Below are positions 30,355 through 46,780 of a stretch of 64,000 nucleotides of DNA, in pieces (positions within the stretch are counted from its first letter, which is position 1; each line of letters begins with the position of its first letter). The translations under genes were made by a program, and so were the position numbers. This stretch comes from an uncultured Paracoccaceae bacterium. Its GTDB lineage: Bacteria; Pseudomonadota; Alphaproteobacteria; Rhodobacterales; Rhodobacteraceae. Below the pieces are notes generated by a model, which did not search any database, had not been told where the DNA came from, and was given only the letters and a program-made list of their open reading frames with translations. Location: contig CANNFE010000014.1 of NCBI GenBank assembly GCA_947503775.1, positions 1 through 64,000 on the forward strand. The letters are read 5' to 3'.

Positions 30355-30873
30355 TCAGGTGGCGCTTGGCGTGAAGGTCAGCCCAGCGCCGTTGATGCAG
30401 TGGATGACCTCGTTGTTGATCCCCACGATATGACCGTGATGCGACCCGCAGCGACGGCACGCCGCTTCGATCGCGGGACCGGTGCCGCCGGTCATCGGGC
30501 CGGAGCGATCGATATCCGTGAGGATCGCGGTCGGACGGGAATGATAAAAAAAGACCCAGCCCATCGGCAGGATCACTTTCCATTCACTGTCGTAAAGCGG
30601 CAGATCGCAAGCCTTGCACGAATAGACACCGGGGTCGGATGCTTCCCAAAAGGGATGCGAGCGGGCCGGTTCGGTTCCACCCTCGCGCAGGACGTTGAAT
30701 TCAAGCTCCGACAGCATCTCGCGCCATTCGCCTTCCGGTCGGTTGACCTCGAACTGGTAGGCGTCGAGCCGATCGGCAAGATCGGCGCGCGCCGCGGATC
30801 CAGCCGCAAGGGCGGCGCCGCCCAGCGCTGCGGTGTTGAGAAAGCTGCGGCGGTCGAGAGGCGCGGATGTCAT
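30355..30873 (-). CDS. MsrB-like protein with Tat signal and altered active site
   Basis: A 172-residue protein. A twin-arginine signal (DRRSFLNTAALGGAALAAG) targets it to the periplasm. The MsrB fold is recognisable: GTEPARSHPFW, then zinc-type CKAC and CRRC pairs, HHGHIVG, and IHCINGAGLTF with the cysteine in the catalytic position. The usual SGxGWPSF substrate loop is replaced by LPMGWVFFY and the RxCVNS arginine by IHC. It may have weak or different activity. It lies 14 bases downstream of the convergent tRNA-Trp. Confidence 0.72.
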   Translation of the reverse strand: MTSAPLDRRSFLNTAALGGAALAAGSAARADLADRLDAYQFEVNRPEGEWREMLSELEFNVLREGGTEPARSHPFWEASDPGVYSCKACDLPLYDSEWKVILPMGWVFFYHSRPTAILTDIDRSGPMTGGTGPAIEAACRRCGSHHGHIVGINNEVIHCINGAGLTFTPSAT

Positions 30874-30989
30874 GATCGTTCTCCTTGTTCCCGTTCTGAC
30901 CTTATCGCACCTCTGCCGAAATATTCGGCACGTCTGCGTGAAGGGTGTGCAGCTCGATCTCGAGGCTTCGTGATGAGGGCGTTCTGACA

Positions 30990-31862
30990 ATGAAGGATCT
31001 GACGATCGCGCTTCACGCGGGCGCCCACAAGACGGCGACGACGCATCTTCAAAAGACGATGTCCGACAATGAAACCCTTATCAATAAGGCGGGTATCACG
31101 TTTCGCGGTCCAAATGCCTTTCGCGCGCCCGGAGCGACGCTTCGGCACATGTTCGAGATCGGTCGCAAGATGGAGGAGCCGGTTCCGGGTGGACCGCAGG
31201 CTATCCTCAAGACGCTTGCGGATGGCCGCGACCGCCTGATTATCTCCGAGGAGAATTTCTTCGGCTCCCTCAACCCGCCGGGTGGCGCATTCCGGCGCTA
31301 TCTCTATCCGGATGGGCCGGGGCGGCTCGAGGTTTTGGCTCAGCGAGTTGCGCCTCATCCGATCGATCTTTTCTTCGCGGTCCGAGATCCGGCGACGTTC
31401 ATGCAATCGGCCTATAGCCAGGCGCTTTCTTCCGATCACCGGGTTTCTTTGGACCGCTATGTCGATGGAATACGTCCCGACCAGATCAGCTGGTTTCGCT
31501 TGATCGGCAAGATCGTGAAACGCAAGGCGACCCGGCGGATCTGGATCTGGAGATACGAGGATTATCCGGCAATTCAGGAGCAGTTGTATCGCCTCCTGCT
31601 GACGCCAGAGATCGCGCCGTCCATCACGCCGCATCCCGGCCTGATGAATCAGAGCCTGTCGCAAGCTGCGGTCGAAGCCTGTCTGTCGGATGACCCACAG
31701 CGCCCCATCGCCCCGGAGGCCCGCGCGCTATATCCGGTCGGCGACACCTATCCGCGATACGAGGGCTTCTCGGCTGAGGCACGAAGGCGCAGCCGGCTGC
31801 GATACGAGGACGATCTGTCACGGATCGAAGAGCTTCCCGGGGTCACTCTTCTGAAAACATGA
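30990..31862 (+). CDS. sulfotransferase-like protein
   Basis: A 290-residue protein. The N-terminal HAGAHKTATTHLQKTM matches the PAPS-binding 5'-phosphosulfate loop (HxGxxKTATTxLQ). A later FAVRDPATFMQSAYSQAL matches the 3'-phosphate-binding RDP...S motif. Such proteins transfer sulfate to polysaccharides, lipids or metabolites; the acceptor is unknown. The ATG at 30990 is chosen because homology starts there. Together with the glycosyltransferase-like gene on the other side of tRNA-Trp it may hint at surface-glycan modification, but that is inference. Confidence 0.7.
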   Translation: MKDLTIALHAGAHKTATTHLQKTMSDNETLINKAGITFRGPNAFRAPGATLRHMFEIGRKMEEPVPGGPQAILKTLADGRDRLIISEENFFGSLNPPGGAFRRYLYPDGPGRLEVLAQRVAPHPIDLFFAVRDPATFMQSAYSQALSSDHRVSLDRYVDGIRPDQISWFRLIGKIVKRKATRRIWIWRYEDYPAIQEQLYRLLLTPEIAPSITPHPGLMNQSLSQAAVEACLSDDPQRPIAPEARALYPVGDTYPRYEGFSAEARRRSRLRYEDDLSRIEELPGVTLLKT

Positions 31863-31895
31863 CGTCGCATTTGCGTGCGACGGGCCCAGGATGCC

Positions 31896-31924
31896 TTGAA
31901 ACATGCTCCTTTGCCGCGTATGTC
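31896..31924 (+). promoter_or_regulatory. candidate sigma70 promoter of secE
   Basis: TTGAAA and TATGTC are separated by 17 bases, 30 bases upstream of the secE start. A short hairpin GTCGCA ... TGCGAC follows the sulfotransferase stop codon just upstream (about 31863-31881). Confidence 0.55.
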
Positions 31925-31953
31925 GCCTCGCACGAAGAGCATGAGGATGCATG

Positions 31954-32148
31954 ATGGCCAATCCGGCACAGTTTATTCAGCAGGTCCGGCAGGAAGTGTC
32001 GAAGGTCACATGGCCGAACCGCCGCGAGGTCGTGCTGACGACGATCATGGTCTTCATCATGGCCACGCTGACGGCCATTTTCTTCAGCCTGGTCGACTGG
32101 GGCATCCGCAGCCTGCTAGAGGTGGTGCTCGTCTATTTCGGGTCCTGA
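31954..32148 (+). CDS. secE: preprotein translocase subunit SecE
   Basis: A 64-residue single-helix SecE. The amphipathic segment VRQEVSKVTWPNRREV precedes one transmembrane helix (about 32-57). It stabilises SecY, whose gene is at the right end of the window. The second of two adjacent ATGs is preferred because GAGG lies seven bases upstream of it. It heads secE-nusG-rplK-rplA. Confidence 0.95.
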   Translation: MANPAQFIQQVRQEVSKVTWPNRREVVLTTIMVFIMATLTAIFFSLVDWGIRSLLEVVLVYFGS

Positions 32149-32327
32149 TCAGACGGCGCTGCGGGGTTGAAAGCCGCATCGCCCCGCAGTATAGGCGGCT
32201 GACTTTTTGATGGGGCGTGCGGCGAATCGTGTTGCACGCCGCTTTTTGTTCCGGGACCCGGATCAGGCAGACTGACAGCGACATGCGGCCCGACGGGCTG
32301 CCAGAGGTAAGAAGGCGACAAGACGAT

Positions 32328-32861
32328 ATGGCGAAACGGTGGTACTCGGTTAGCGTTCTGTCGAACTTCGAAAAGAAGATCGCCGAACAGATCCGCACCT
32401 CCGTTGCGGAAGCCGAGCTTGAGGATCAGATCGACGAGGTGCTGGTCCCGACCGAGGAAGTGATCGAAGTGCGTCGCGGTAAAAAGGTGACCGCAGAGCG
32501 CCGCTTCATGCCCGGTTACGTGCTCGTACACATGGAGATGTCGGACGAGGGCTATCACCTGATCAACTCGATCAACCGCGTCACCGGCTTTCTGGGCCCG
32601 CAGGGCCGCCCGATGCCGATGCGAGACGCCGAGGTGCAGCAGATCCTGGGCCGCGTCCAGGAAGGCGAGGAAGCCCCGCGCACGCTGATCCATTTCGAGA
32701 TCGGCGAGAAGGTGAAGGTCAACGACGGCCCGTTCGAGGATTTCGACGGCATGGTCGAGGAAGTCGACGACGAGAACCAGCGCCTCAAGGTGACGGTCTC
32801 GATCTTCGGCCGGGCCACCCCGGTCGAGTTGGAATACACGCAGGTGTCAAAGCAGGGCTGA
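32328..32861 (+). CDS. nusG: transcription termination/antitermination factor NusG
   Basis: A 177-residue NusG. The NGN domain starts [20 protein letters not shown]. It contains the [10 protein letters not shown] segment that contacts the RNA polymerase clamp. The C-terminal KOW domain has [22 protein letters not shown]. It binds RNA polymerase and links it to Rho or to the ribosome. The frame is open upstream to 32217, but the ATG at 32328 begins the homology. Confidence 0.97.
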   Translation: MAKRWYSVSVLSNFEKKIAEQIRTSVAEAELEDQIDEVLVPTEEVIEVRRGKKVTAERRFMPGYVLVHMEMSDEGYHLINSINRVTGFLGPQGRPMPMRDAEVQQILGRVQEGEEAPRTLIHFEIGEKVKVNDGPFEDFDGMVEEVDDENQRLKVTVSIFGRATPVELEYTQVSKQG

Positions 32862-32879
32862 GGCTTGGCCGAAGCCCTG

Positions 32880-32956
32880 TCCCGGGCTTGACCCGGGACC
32901 TCGACGGTCCCGGCGGACCATTCGAGACCCGCAAAGGCCCGGGATCAAGTCCGGGG
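32880..32956. repeat. inverted pair of REP-like palindromes between nusG and rplK
   Basis: TCCCGGG-CTTGA-CCCGGGA (32880-32898) and its near-inverted counterpart CCCGGGATCAAGTCCGGGG (32938-32956) face each other across about 40 bases. This two-copy inverted arrangement resembles REPIN doublets. The core is shared with 28828 and 61149. Confidence 0.75.
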
Positions 32957-33079
32957 CGCGCGAGATCCCGGTCAGCCGGGGACAATGTGGGAGGCACGGC
33001 GCGCGCGCGTGTCCTGCCGGACCACACAACGAAAAGCCTGAGGGACGCGTCCCCCGAGGCGTTGAAAAGGAGAAGGCCA

Positions 33080-33505
33080 ATGGCCAAGAAACTTGCCGGC
33101 ACCATGAAGCTTCAGGTGCCCGCCGGACAAGCCAATCCCTCGCCGCCCGTCGGGCCGGCCCTGGGTCAGCGCGGCATCAACATCATGGAATTCTGCAAGG
33201 CGTTCAACGCCAAGACCGCAGACATGGAGCCCGGTGCGCCGTGCCCGACCGTGATCACCTACTACCAGGACAAGTCCTTCACGATGGACATCAAGACGCC
33301 GCCCGCGTCCTACTACCTCAAAAAGGCGGCCGGTCTGAAATCCGGTGCGACCAATCCCAGCCGCGAGACGGCCGGGACGGTCACTCAAAAGCAGGTCCGC
33401 GAAATCGCCGAGGCGAAGATGAAGGACCTTAACGCAACGACCGTAGAAGCCGCGATGCAGACCATCCTCGGCTCGGCCCGGTCCATGGGCATCGAGGTGA
33501 AGTAA
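33080..33505 (+). CDS. rplK: 50S ribosomal protein L11
   Basis: A 141-residue L11, part of the GTPase-associated centre that binds the 23S rRNA thiostrepton loop. The N-terminal [28 protein letters not shown] is fully conserved. The ATG has an AGGAGAAGG sequence directly upstream. It overlaps rplA by one base. Confidence 0.98.
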   Translation: MAKKLAGTMKLQVPAGQANPSPPVGPALGQRGINIMEFCKAFNAKTADMEPGAPCPTVITYYQDKSFTMDIKTPPASYYLKKAAGLKSGATNPSRETAGTVTQKQVREIAEAKMKDLNATTVEAAMQTILGSARSMGIEVK

Positions 33506-34206
33506 TGGCAAAGCTTGGAAAACGTGCCCGGGCCGCTCGCGAGGCTTTTGCCGGCAAAGAAGAGGTCTCGGTCTCCGAAGCCGTCGCTTTGGTCAAGGAC
33601 AATGCCAAGGCCAAGTTCGACGAGACCGTCGAGGTTGCGATGAATCTCGGCATCGATCCCCGCCATGCCGACCAGATGGTCCGCGGCAAGGTCTCGTTGC
33701 CCAATGGCACCGGCAAGGACGTCCGCGTCGCCGTCTTCGCACGCGGCGACAAGGCGGACGAGGCCAAGGCGGCAGGCGCCGATATCGTCGGCGCGGAAGA
33801 CCTGATGGAAACCGTGCAGGGCGGCGAGATCAACTTCGACCGCTGCATCGCCACACCCGATATGATGCCGATTGTCGGTCGCCTGGGTAAGGTTCTGGGC
33901 CCCCGGAACCTGATGCCGAACCCCAAGGTTGGCACGGTGACGATGGACGTCAAAGAGGCTGTCGAGGCAGCCAAAGGCGGCGAAGTCCAGTTCAAGGCCG
34001 AAAAGAACGGCGTCGTTCATGCGGGCATCGGCAAGACCAGCTTTGACGCCAAGAAGATCGAGGAGAACCTCCTCGCTTTCGTCGATGCGGTCAGCAAAGC
34101 CAAGCCGTCGGGCTCCAAGGGCACCTACATGAAGAAGGTGTCGATCAGCTCCACGATGGGGCCGGGCGTGACGGTCGATGTGGTCAGCGCCACCGGCAAC
34201 GACTGA
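33505..34206 (+). CDS. rplA: 50S ribosomal protein L1
   Basis: A 233-residue L1 of the stalk that handles E-site tRNA release. Conserved [30 protein letters not shown] and the C-terminal [13 protein letters not shown] are present. In other bacteria L1 represses its own rplKA mRNA. The start overlaps the rplK stop (TAATG). A terminator follows 20 bases after the stop, separating rplKA from rplJL. Confidence 0.98.
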   Translation: MAKLGKRARAAREAFAGKEEVSVSEAVALVKDNAKAKFDETVEVAMNLGIDPRHADQMVRGKVSLPNGTGKDVRVAVFARGDKADEAKAAGADIVGAEDLMETVQGGEINFDRCIATPDMMPIVGRLGKVLGPRNLMPNPKVGTVTMDVKEAVEAAKGGEVQFKAEKNGVVHAGIGKTSFDAKKIEENLLAFVDAVSKAKPSGSKGTYMKKVSISSTMGPGVTVDVVSATGND

Positions 34207-34226
34207 TCTTTCTTTATCGCAAGACC

Positions 34227-34260
34227 AAAGGCAGGCCCTTCGGGGCCTGCCTTTGTCGTT
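34227..34260 (+). terminator. intrinsic terminator after rplA
   Basis: A 12-bp perfect stem (AAAGGCAGGCCC with GGGCCTGCCTTT, loop TTCG) is followed by GTCGTTT. It may only partly terminate, because rplJL-rpoBC lie beyond. Confidence 0.8.
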
Positions 34261-34587
34261 TGGAGCGGCTGATGCTTCCGCGGCCGGAGAAGGCCAAGCC
34301 AGAGCGGACCAAACGTCACGGCGGCAGGCAAGGGGGCTTGGCAATGCGCGTCTTTGCCAGTAGCAAACGATCTCGGCCCGAAGAAGTGATTCGTCGGGCC
34401 GTTATTCGTCCGAGACGGTGGGTTGCCTGCAAGGGTGCTAATTCCTGCCCGAGGCGGGATCAGACCAGATACACTCGAGGCTCTCCTCGGACGACCTGGC
34501 TCACCCGTTCATGCGGACCCTTGATGTCGGGTGGTTCGCTGTCCGGCAAGACTGAGCCGGGGAATACCCCATACTTGGAGAAAAACT
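34261..34587 (+). ncRNA. rplJ leader region, probable L10-type autoregulatory leader
   Basis: About 327 bases without a credible gene separate the rplA terminator from rplJ. Several stem-forming segments are visible, for example CCTGCCCGAGGCGGG-like pairs around 34425-34455 and CCTCGGACGACC with paired partners near 34490. In many bacteria this position carries the L10(L12)4-binding leader that represses rplJL. I infer the same here from position and length; I could not fold it. Confidence 0.5.
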
Positions 34588-35100
34588 GTGGATAGAGCCC
34601 AGAAAGAGAAAGTGGTCGAGGAACTCGGCCAGATCTTCGAAAGCTCTGGCGTCGTCGTGGTGTCACGCTACGAGGGCCTCACGGTTGCCGAAATGCAGGA
34701 TCTGCGCGCACAAATGCGTGAGGCGGGCGGATCCGTGCGTGTTGCCAAGAACAGGCTCGCCAAGATCGCCCTGGAGGGAAAGCCATGCGCCAGCATCGCT
34801 GATTACCTCTCGGGTATGACCGTCCTCGCCTATAGCGAGGATCCCGTCGCGGCCGCCAAGGTCATCGACGCCTATGCCAAGGGGAACGACAAGCTCGAGA
34901 TCCTCGGCGGGGCCATGGGAGAAAACGGTCTGGATGTCGATGGTGTGAAAGCCGTCGCGAAGATGCCGTCGCGCGAGGAGCTTATCGCTTCGATCGTCGG
35001 TTGCATTGCCGCGCCTGCCTCGAACATCGCCGGTGCCATTGGCGCTCCTGCAAGCAATATCGCAAGCGTTCTCTCGACCATCGAAGAGAAGGCGGCATAA
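34588..35100 (+). CDS. rplJ: 50S ribosomal protein L10
   Basis: A 170-residue L10 that anchors L7/L12 dimers on the stalk. The N-terminal rRNA-binding domain has [24 protein letters not shown] and [12 protein letters not shown]. The C-terminal helix that binds L12 ([23 protein letters not shown]) is present. The start is GTG at 34588 with GGAG eight bases before; the frame extends upstream but without homology. Confidence 0.97.
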   Translation: MDRAQKEKVVEELGQIFESSGVVVVSRYEGLTVAEMQDLRAQMREAGGSVRVAKNRLAKIALEGKPCASIADYLSGMTVLAYSEDPVAAAKVIDAYAKGNDKLEILGGAMGENGLDVDGVKAVAKMPSREELIASIVGCIAAPASNIAGAIGAPASNIASVLSTIEEKAA

Positions 35101-35181
35101 GCGCAATCGAAATGAGGTCCCGCGTGGGGTTGCATCCCTGACGTTGGAACACATCTAGGAAAAACGGAAAGAAGTCTTAAC

Positions 35182-35559
35182 ATGGCTGATCTGAAGAAAC
35201 TCGCCGAAGAGATCGTTGGTCTGACGCTTCTCGAGGCACAGGAACTGAAAACAATCCTCAAGGACGAATACGGCATCGAGCCCGCCGCTGGTGGCGCGGT
35301 CATGATGGCTGGTCCTGCTGGCGACGGCGGTGGCGCTGCTGCGGAAGAGAAGACTGAATTTGACGTCGTGCTCAAGAATGCCGGCGCCCAGAAGATCGCG
35401 GTCATCAAGGAAGTCCGCGGCATCACCGGTCTCGGCCTGAAGGAAGCCAAGGACCTCGTCGAGGCCGGTGGCAAGGTCAAGGAAGGCGTGTCGAAAGACG
35501 AAGCCGAAGAGATCAAGGGCAAGCTCGAAGGCGCTGGCGCCGAGGTTGAGCTGGCCTAA
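35182..35559 (+). CDS. rplL: 50S ribosomal protein L7/L12
   Basis: A 125-residue L7/L12. The N-terminal dimerisation domain ([19 protein letters not shown]) is joined by an alanine/glycine hinge to the C-terminal factor-binding domain ([22 protein letters not shown]). It recruits EF-Tu and EF-G. It is followed by a pair of TCTAGA-centred palindromes. Confidence 0.98.
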   Translation: MADLKKLAEEIVGLTLLEAQELKTILKDEYGIEPAAGGAVMMAGPAGDGGGAAAEEKTEFDVVLKNAGAQKIAVIKEVRGITGLGLKEAKDLVEAGGKVKEGVSKDEAEEIKGKLEGAGAEVELA

Positions 35560-35573
35560 GAAAGGTGCGGGGG

Positions 35574-35621
35574 CAAAATCTTCTAGAAGATTTTGAAGCC
35601 AGATTTTTCTAGAAAAATCTG
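35574..35621. repeat. paired TCTAGA-centred palindromes, rplL-rpoB gap
   Basis: Two perfect 22-bp palindromes, at 35574-35595 (half-site CAAAATCTTCT|AGA) and 35600-35621 (half-site CAGATTTTTCT|AGA), are four bases apart. As RNA each would form a hairpin with a small loop. A pair of the same design occupies the rpoB-rpoC gap. The remaining 220 bases before rpoB contain no gene. Confidence 0.9.
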
Positions 35622-35847
35622 CGCCCTCCATCGAAACGACGAGCTGGCCCGGCGATGTGCGGGGCCAGCTTGACCTGTCTTAACGGAGGCCCGTTTCCCG
35701 GACCCCCCTTTGGACAGGTTGCAGATCGGGAGGCGTCCATTGGGACGGGCGCCGGGTATGGATCGCAACCCATCCGCTCTCATTGGGGCGCCGTGCCGAG
35801 GCCCGACGGCACTGCACCTCGCGAGATATGAAAAGGTGACGACGCAT

Positions 35848-39981
<4,134 letters not shown>

Positions 39982-39984
<3 letters not shown>

Positions 39985-40031
39985 GAATTTTCTAGAAAAT
40001 TCTTAAGGGCAAATCCTTCTAGAAGGATTTG
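39982..40031. repeat. paired TCTAGA-centred palindromes, rpoB-rpoC gap
   Basis: A 24-bp palindrome at 39982-40005 (half-site TAAGAATTTTCT) begins with the rpoB stop codon. A 22-bp palindrome at 40010-40031 (half-site CAAATCCTTCT) follows after four bases. The layout matches the pair upstream of rpoB: two AT-rich palindromes centred on TCTAGA or CTAG, four bases apart. Confidence 0.9.
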
Positions 40032-40073
40032 TCCGCCGCTCCCCTCTCAGCGCCCGATATTCGAGGTATCAAA

Positions 40074-44327
<4,254 letters not shown>

Positions 44328-44332
44328 TACTC

Positions 44333-44366
44333 AAAGAGGCCGCCGCGAGGCGGCCTCTTTCGTTTT
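44333..44366 (+). terminator. intrinsic terminator of the rpoBC operon
   Basis: A 12-bp perfect stem (AAAGAGGCCGCC with GGCGGCCTCTTT, loop GCGA) starts six bases after the rpoC stop and is followed by CGTTTT. Confidence 0.9.
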
Positions 44367-44433
44367 AGGATCTGCATCAGATCCGCACGAAATTGGGCTT
44401 TGGTTCGGCGTGATCCCCGTCTATCGAGGGATC

Positions 44434-44715
44434 ATGACGTCCGCCTCGCACACCTCATTGACAGTTCGCATCACAGGCCGTGTCCAAGGCGTGGGCTTTC
44501 GTGCCTTCACCCGCGACGAGGCCCGCGCGCGACACCTCTCCGGCTGGGTCCGCAACGAACCCGACGGCTCGGTCTCGGCGCTCGTCGGTGGCGATCCCGC
44601 CGATGTCGAGGATTTCCTGACGGCCCTTCGGCGCGGTCCGCCTGCCGCCAAGGTCGACCGGGTGCAAACCGACCCCGCAGATCCGCCTGCAGGCGGCTTC
44701 TCGATCCTGCGCTAG
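44434..44715 (+). CDS. acyP: acylphosphatase
   Basis: A 93-residue acylphosphatase. The phosphate-binding loop is GRVQGVGFR and the catalytic asparagine is in GWVRNEPDGSV. It hydrolyses acyl phosphates. The ATG at 44434 follows GAGGG closely. The next gene follows after 10 bases, so the two are probably transcribed together. Confidence 0.9.
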   Translation: MTSASHTSLTVRITGRVQGVGFRAFTRDEARARHLSGWVRNEPDGSVSALVGGDPADVEDFLTALRRGPPAAKVDRVQTDPADPPAGGFSILR

Positions 44716-44725
44716 GCGCCTCGCG

Positions 44726-45628
44726 ATGCGCCTTTCTCCCAACCTGCGCGGCGCCTTCTTCATGGCCGCCGCCATGAGCCTTTACGCAGTCAACGATGCC
44801 TGCGTGAAGGCCCTCGCCGGAGAGGTCCCGCTTTTTCAGGTCATCTTCCTGCGCGGCATCCTGACGACGGCCCTGATCGCGCTCTATCTGCTTGCAACCG
44901 ACCGGCAGGCCTTCGTCCTTCCCCACAAGGAACGGATCCTGGTCGCCCTGCGCGCCCTCGCCGAAGCGGTCGCGGCGATCTTCTTCTTCGCCGCGCTCTT
45001 CAACATGCCGCTCGTCAACCTCACCGCGATCATCCAGGCGTTGCCGCTCACCGTGACCTTCGCGGCCTGGCTCTTTCTCAAGGAACCCATCGGCTGGCGG
45101 CGCCTCACCGCCATCCTTGTCGGCTTTTGCGGTGTCCTTCTGATCGTGCGCCCGGATGCAGAGGGATTTTCGGTTCATGCCGGGTTCGCGCTTCTTGCCG
45201 TGGTCTGCGCCACGACCCGCGACGTGCTGACCCGCAAACTGGCGCCGGAAACCTCGTCCATGGCCGTCACCTTCGCGACCTCCGCCATGGTGACGATCGT
45301 CGCCGGCATCGGCAGCCTCTTCGTGACATGGACCTCGCTCACCTTTACGTCGGGCAGCCTCATCGGGATCGCCTCGATCCTCATCCTCGGGGCGTATCTC
45401 ACCATCATCCTCGCCATGCGAAACGGAGAGCTGAGCTTCGTCGCCCCCTTCCGCTACACAAGCCTTCTGGTGGCTATGATACTCGGGCTGGTCTTCTTTG
45501 CTGAATGGCCTGACGCGATCACTCTTCTGGGGGCCGCCATTGTTGTCGCAAGCGGTCTCTACACGCTTCACCGCGAGCATTATGCCATCCCGCGTCCAAC
45601 CGTCCCAAAGCCCACCGGCAAGAGTTGA
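44726..45628 (+). CDS. DMT-superfamily (EamA) transporter
   Basis: A 300-residue membrane protein with ten predicted helices in two EamA repeats. The first begins GAFFMAAAMSLYAVNDACVKAL and the second GFALLAVVCATTRDVLTRKL. EamA proteins export metabolites such as amino acids; the substrate is unknown. The TGA stop of this gene lies inside the -35 hexamer of the str promoter. Confidence 0.85.
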   Translation: MRLSPNLRGAFFMAAAMSLYAVNDACVKALAGEVPLFQVIFLRGILTTALIALYLLATDRQAFVLPHKERILVALRALAEAVAAIFFFAALFNMPLVNLTAIIQALPLTVTFAAWLFLKEPIGWRRLTAILVGFCGVLLIVRPDAEGFSVHAGFALLAVVCATTRDVLTRKLAPETSSMAVTFATSAMVTIVAGIGSLFVTWTSLTFTSGSLIGIASILILGAYLTIILAMRNGELSFVAPFRYTSLLVAMILGLVFFAEWPDAITLLGAAIVVASGLYTLHREHYAIPRPTVPKPTGKS

Positions 45629-45653
45629 CACCCCCCGCGACTCTCCGTATAGA
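45625..45653 (+). promoter_or_regulatory. str operon promoter (near-consensus sigma70)
   Basis: TTGACA and TATAGA are separated by exactly 17 bases. This is the best sigma70 match I noticed in the window. Transcription would start near 45660, leaving a leader of about 240 bases before rpsL. The -35 overlaps the stop codon of the transporter gene. Confidence 0.8.
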
Positions 45654-45901
45654 GCGCGCACTCAGCCGGGGGCATCCTCTGGCCGCGCGATATCAGAATT
45701 GAAGTGGTCATGATCCGGGCCGATGCCCCGATCCTCTGAAAGCCCACCGCGTCGTTTCCGAAGGCGGAGACGCATGCGGTTGTTTTTCGTTGTGACAGAG
45801 CGCGTTAGACGAACATCACCGCCCCGCGGACGCGCGGATGCGGATCTTTATAAAGCGGCGCCGCCGCATGACATGCGCAAGAAAGTGGGGACAAAAGCCC
45901 G
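45654..45901 (+). other. about 240-base leader of the str operon
   Basis: There is no gene here. GGGGCATC near 45671 and GATGCCCC near 45720 can pair, giving a stem over about 50 bases that could be a regulatory leader structure. The rest shows GC-rich short repeats only. Confidence 0.4.
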
Positions 45902-46273
45902 ATGCCAACGATCCAACAGCTGATCCGCAAACCGCGGCAGCCCAAAGTCAAACGTTCGAAATCGATGCACCTGCAGGAATGCCCGCAAAAACGCGGCGTC
46001 TGCACACGCGTCTACACGACCACTCCGAAGAAGCCGAACTCGGCCATGCGGAAGGTCGCGAAGGTTCGCCTGACCAACGGCTTTGAGGTCATCAGCTACA
46101 TCCCGGGCGAAAGCCACAACCTTCAGGAGCACTCCGTGGTCCTGATCCGGGGCGGCCGTGTGAAAGACCTTCCCGGTGTCCGCTACCACATCCTGCGCGG
46201 CGTTCTTGACACGCAAGGCGTCAAAGACCGCAAGCAGCGTCGTTCGAAATACGGCGCCAAGCGTCCGAAGTAA
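45902..46273 (+). CDS. rpsL: 30S ribosomal protein S12
   Basis: A 123-residue S12 at the decoding centre. [16 protein letters not shown] and [13 protein letters not shown] carry the wild-type residues at positions where streptomycin-resistance mutations arise. It is the first gene of rpsL-rpsG-fusA-tuf. Confidence 0.98.
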   Translation: MPTIQQLIRKPRQPKVKRSKSMHLQECPQKRGVCTRVYTTTPKKPNSAMRKVAKVRLTNGFEVISYIPGESHNLQEHSVVLIRGGRVKDLPGVRYHILRGVLDTQGVKDRKQRRSKYGAKRPK

Positions 46274-46285
46274 GAGGAAACCGAT

Positions 46286-46756
46286 ATGTCCCGCCGCCAC
46301 GCCGCAGAGAAACGCGAAGTTCTGCCCGACGCCAAGTTCGGCGACCGCGTTCTGACGAAATTCATGAACAACCTGATGATCGACGGCAAGAAATCGACGG
46401 CCGAGCGCATCGTCTACAACGCCTTCGACCGCGTTGAGGACAAGCTCAAGAAAAGCCCCGTCGAGGTTTTCCACGAGAGCCTGGACAACATCAAACCGGC
46501 GGTCGAGGTGCGCTCGCGCCGCGTCGGTGGTGCCACCTACCAGGTCCCTGTCGAAGTACGCCCCGAGCGCCGCGAGGCTCTCGCCATCCGCTGGCTCATC
46601 GAAGCGAGCCGCAAGCGCAACGAAAACACCATGGAAGAGCGTCTGGCCGGTGAGCTGATCGACGCCGTCCAGGGCCGCGGCACTGCCGTGAAAAAGCGCG
46701 AAGACACCCACAAGATGGCCGACGCCAACAAAGCGTTCAGCCACTACCGCTGGTAA
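46286..46756 (+). CDS. rpsG: 30S ribosomal protein S7
   Basis: A 156-residue S7, the head-assembly initiator that binds the 16S 3' domain. The start [30 protein letters not shown] is typical. In E. coli S7 represses the str operon; whether it does so here is not shown by the sequence. It lies 12 bases downstream of rpsL. Confidence 0.98.
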   Translation: MSRRHAAEKREVLPDAKFGDRVLTKFMNNLMIDGKKSTAERIVYNAFDRVEDKLKKSPVEVFHESLDNIKPAVEVRSRRVGGATYQVPVEVRPERREALAIRWLIEASRKRNENTMEERLAGELIDAVQGRGTAVKKREDTHKMADANKAFSHYRW

Positions 46757-46780
46757 CTTAAGGACTCCAGGAGCAGCCCA

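Noticed and set aside
28885-32148. Prophage or integrative element at tRNA-Trp
   Set aside because: No integrase, phage structural gene or duplicated tRNA end was found.
34260-34595. An open frame of 111 codons between rplA and rplJ
   Set aside because: It has no ribosome binding site or family resemblance and lies in the expected leader region.
35574-35621. Intrinsic terminator before rpoB
   Set aside because: The palindromes have no T-tract after either stem and the operon must be transcribed through; the term terminator is not supported.
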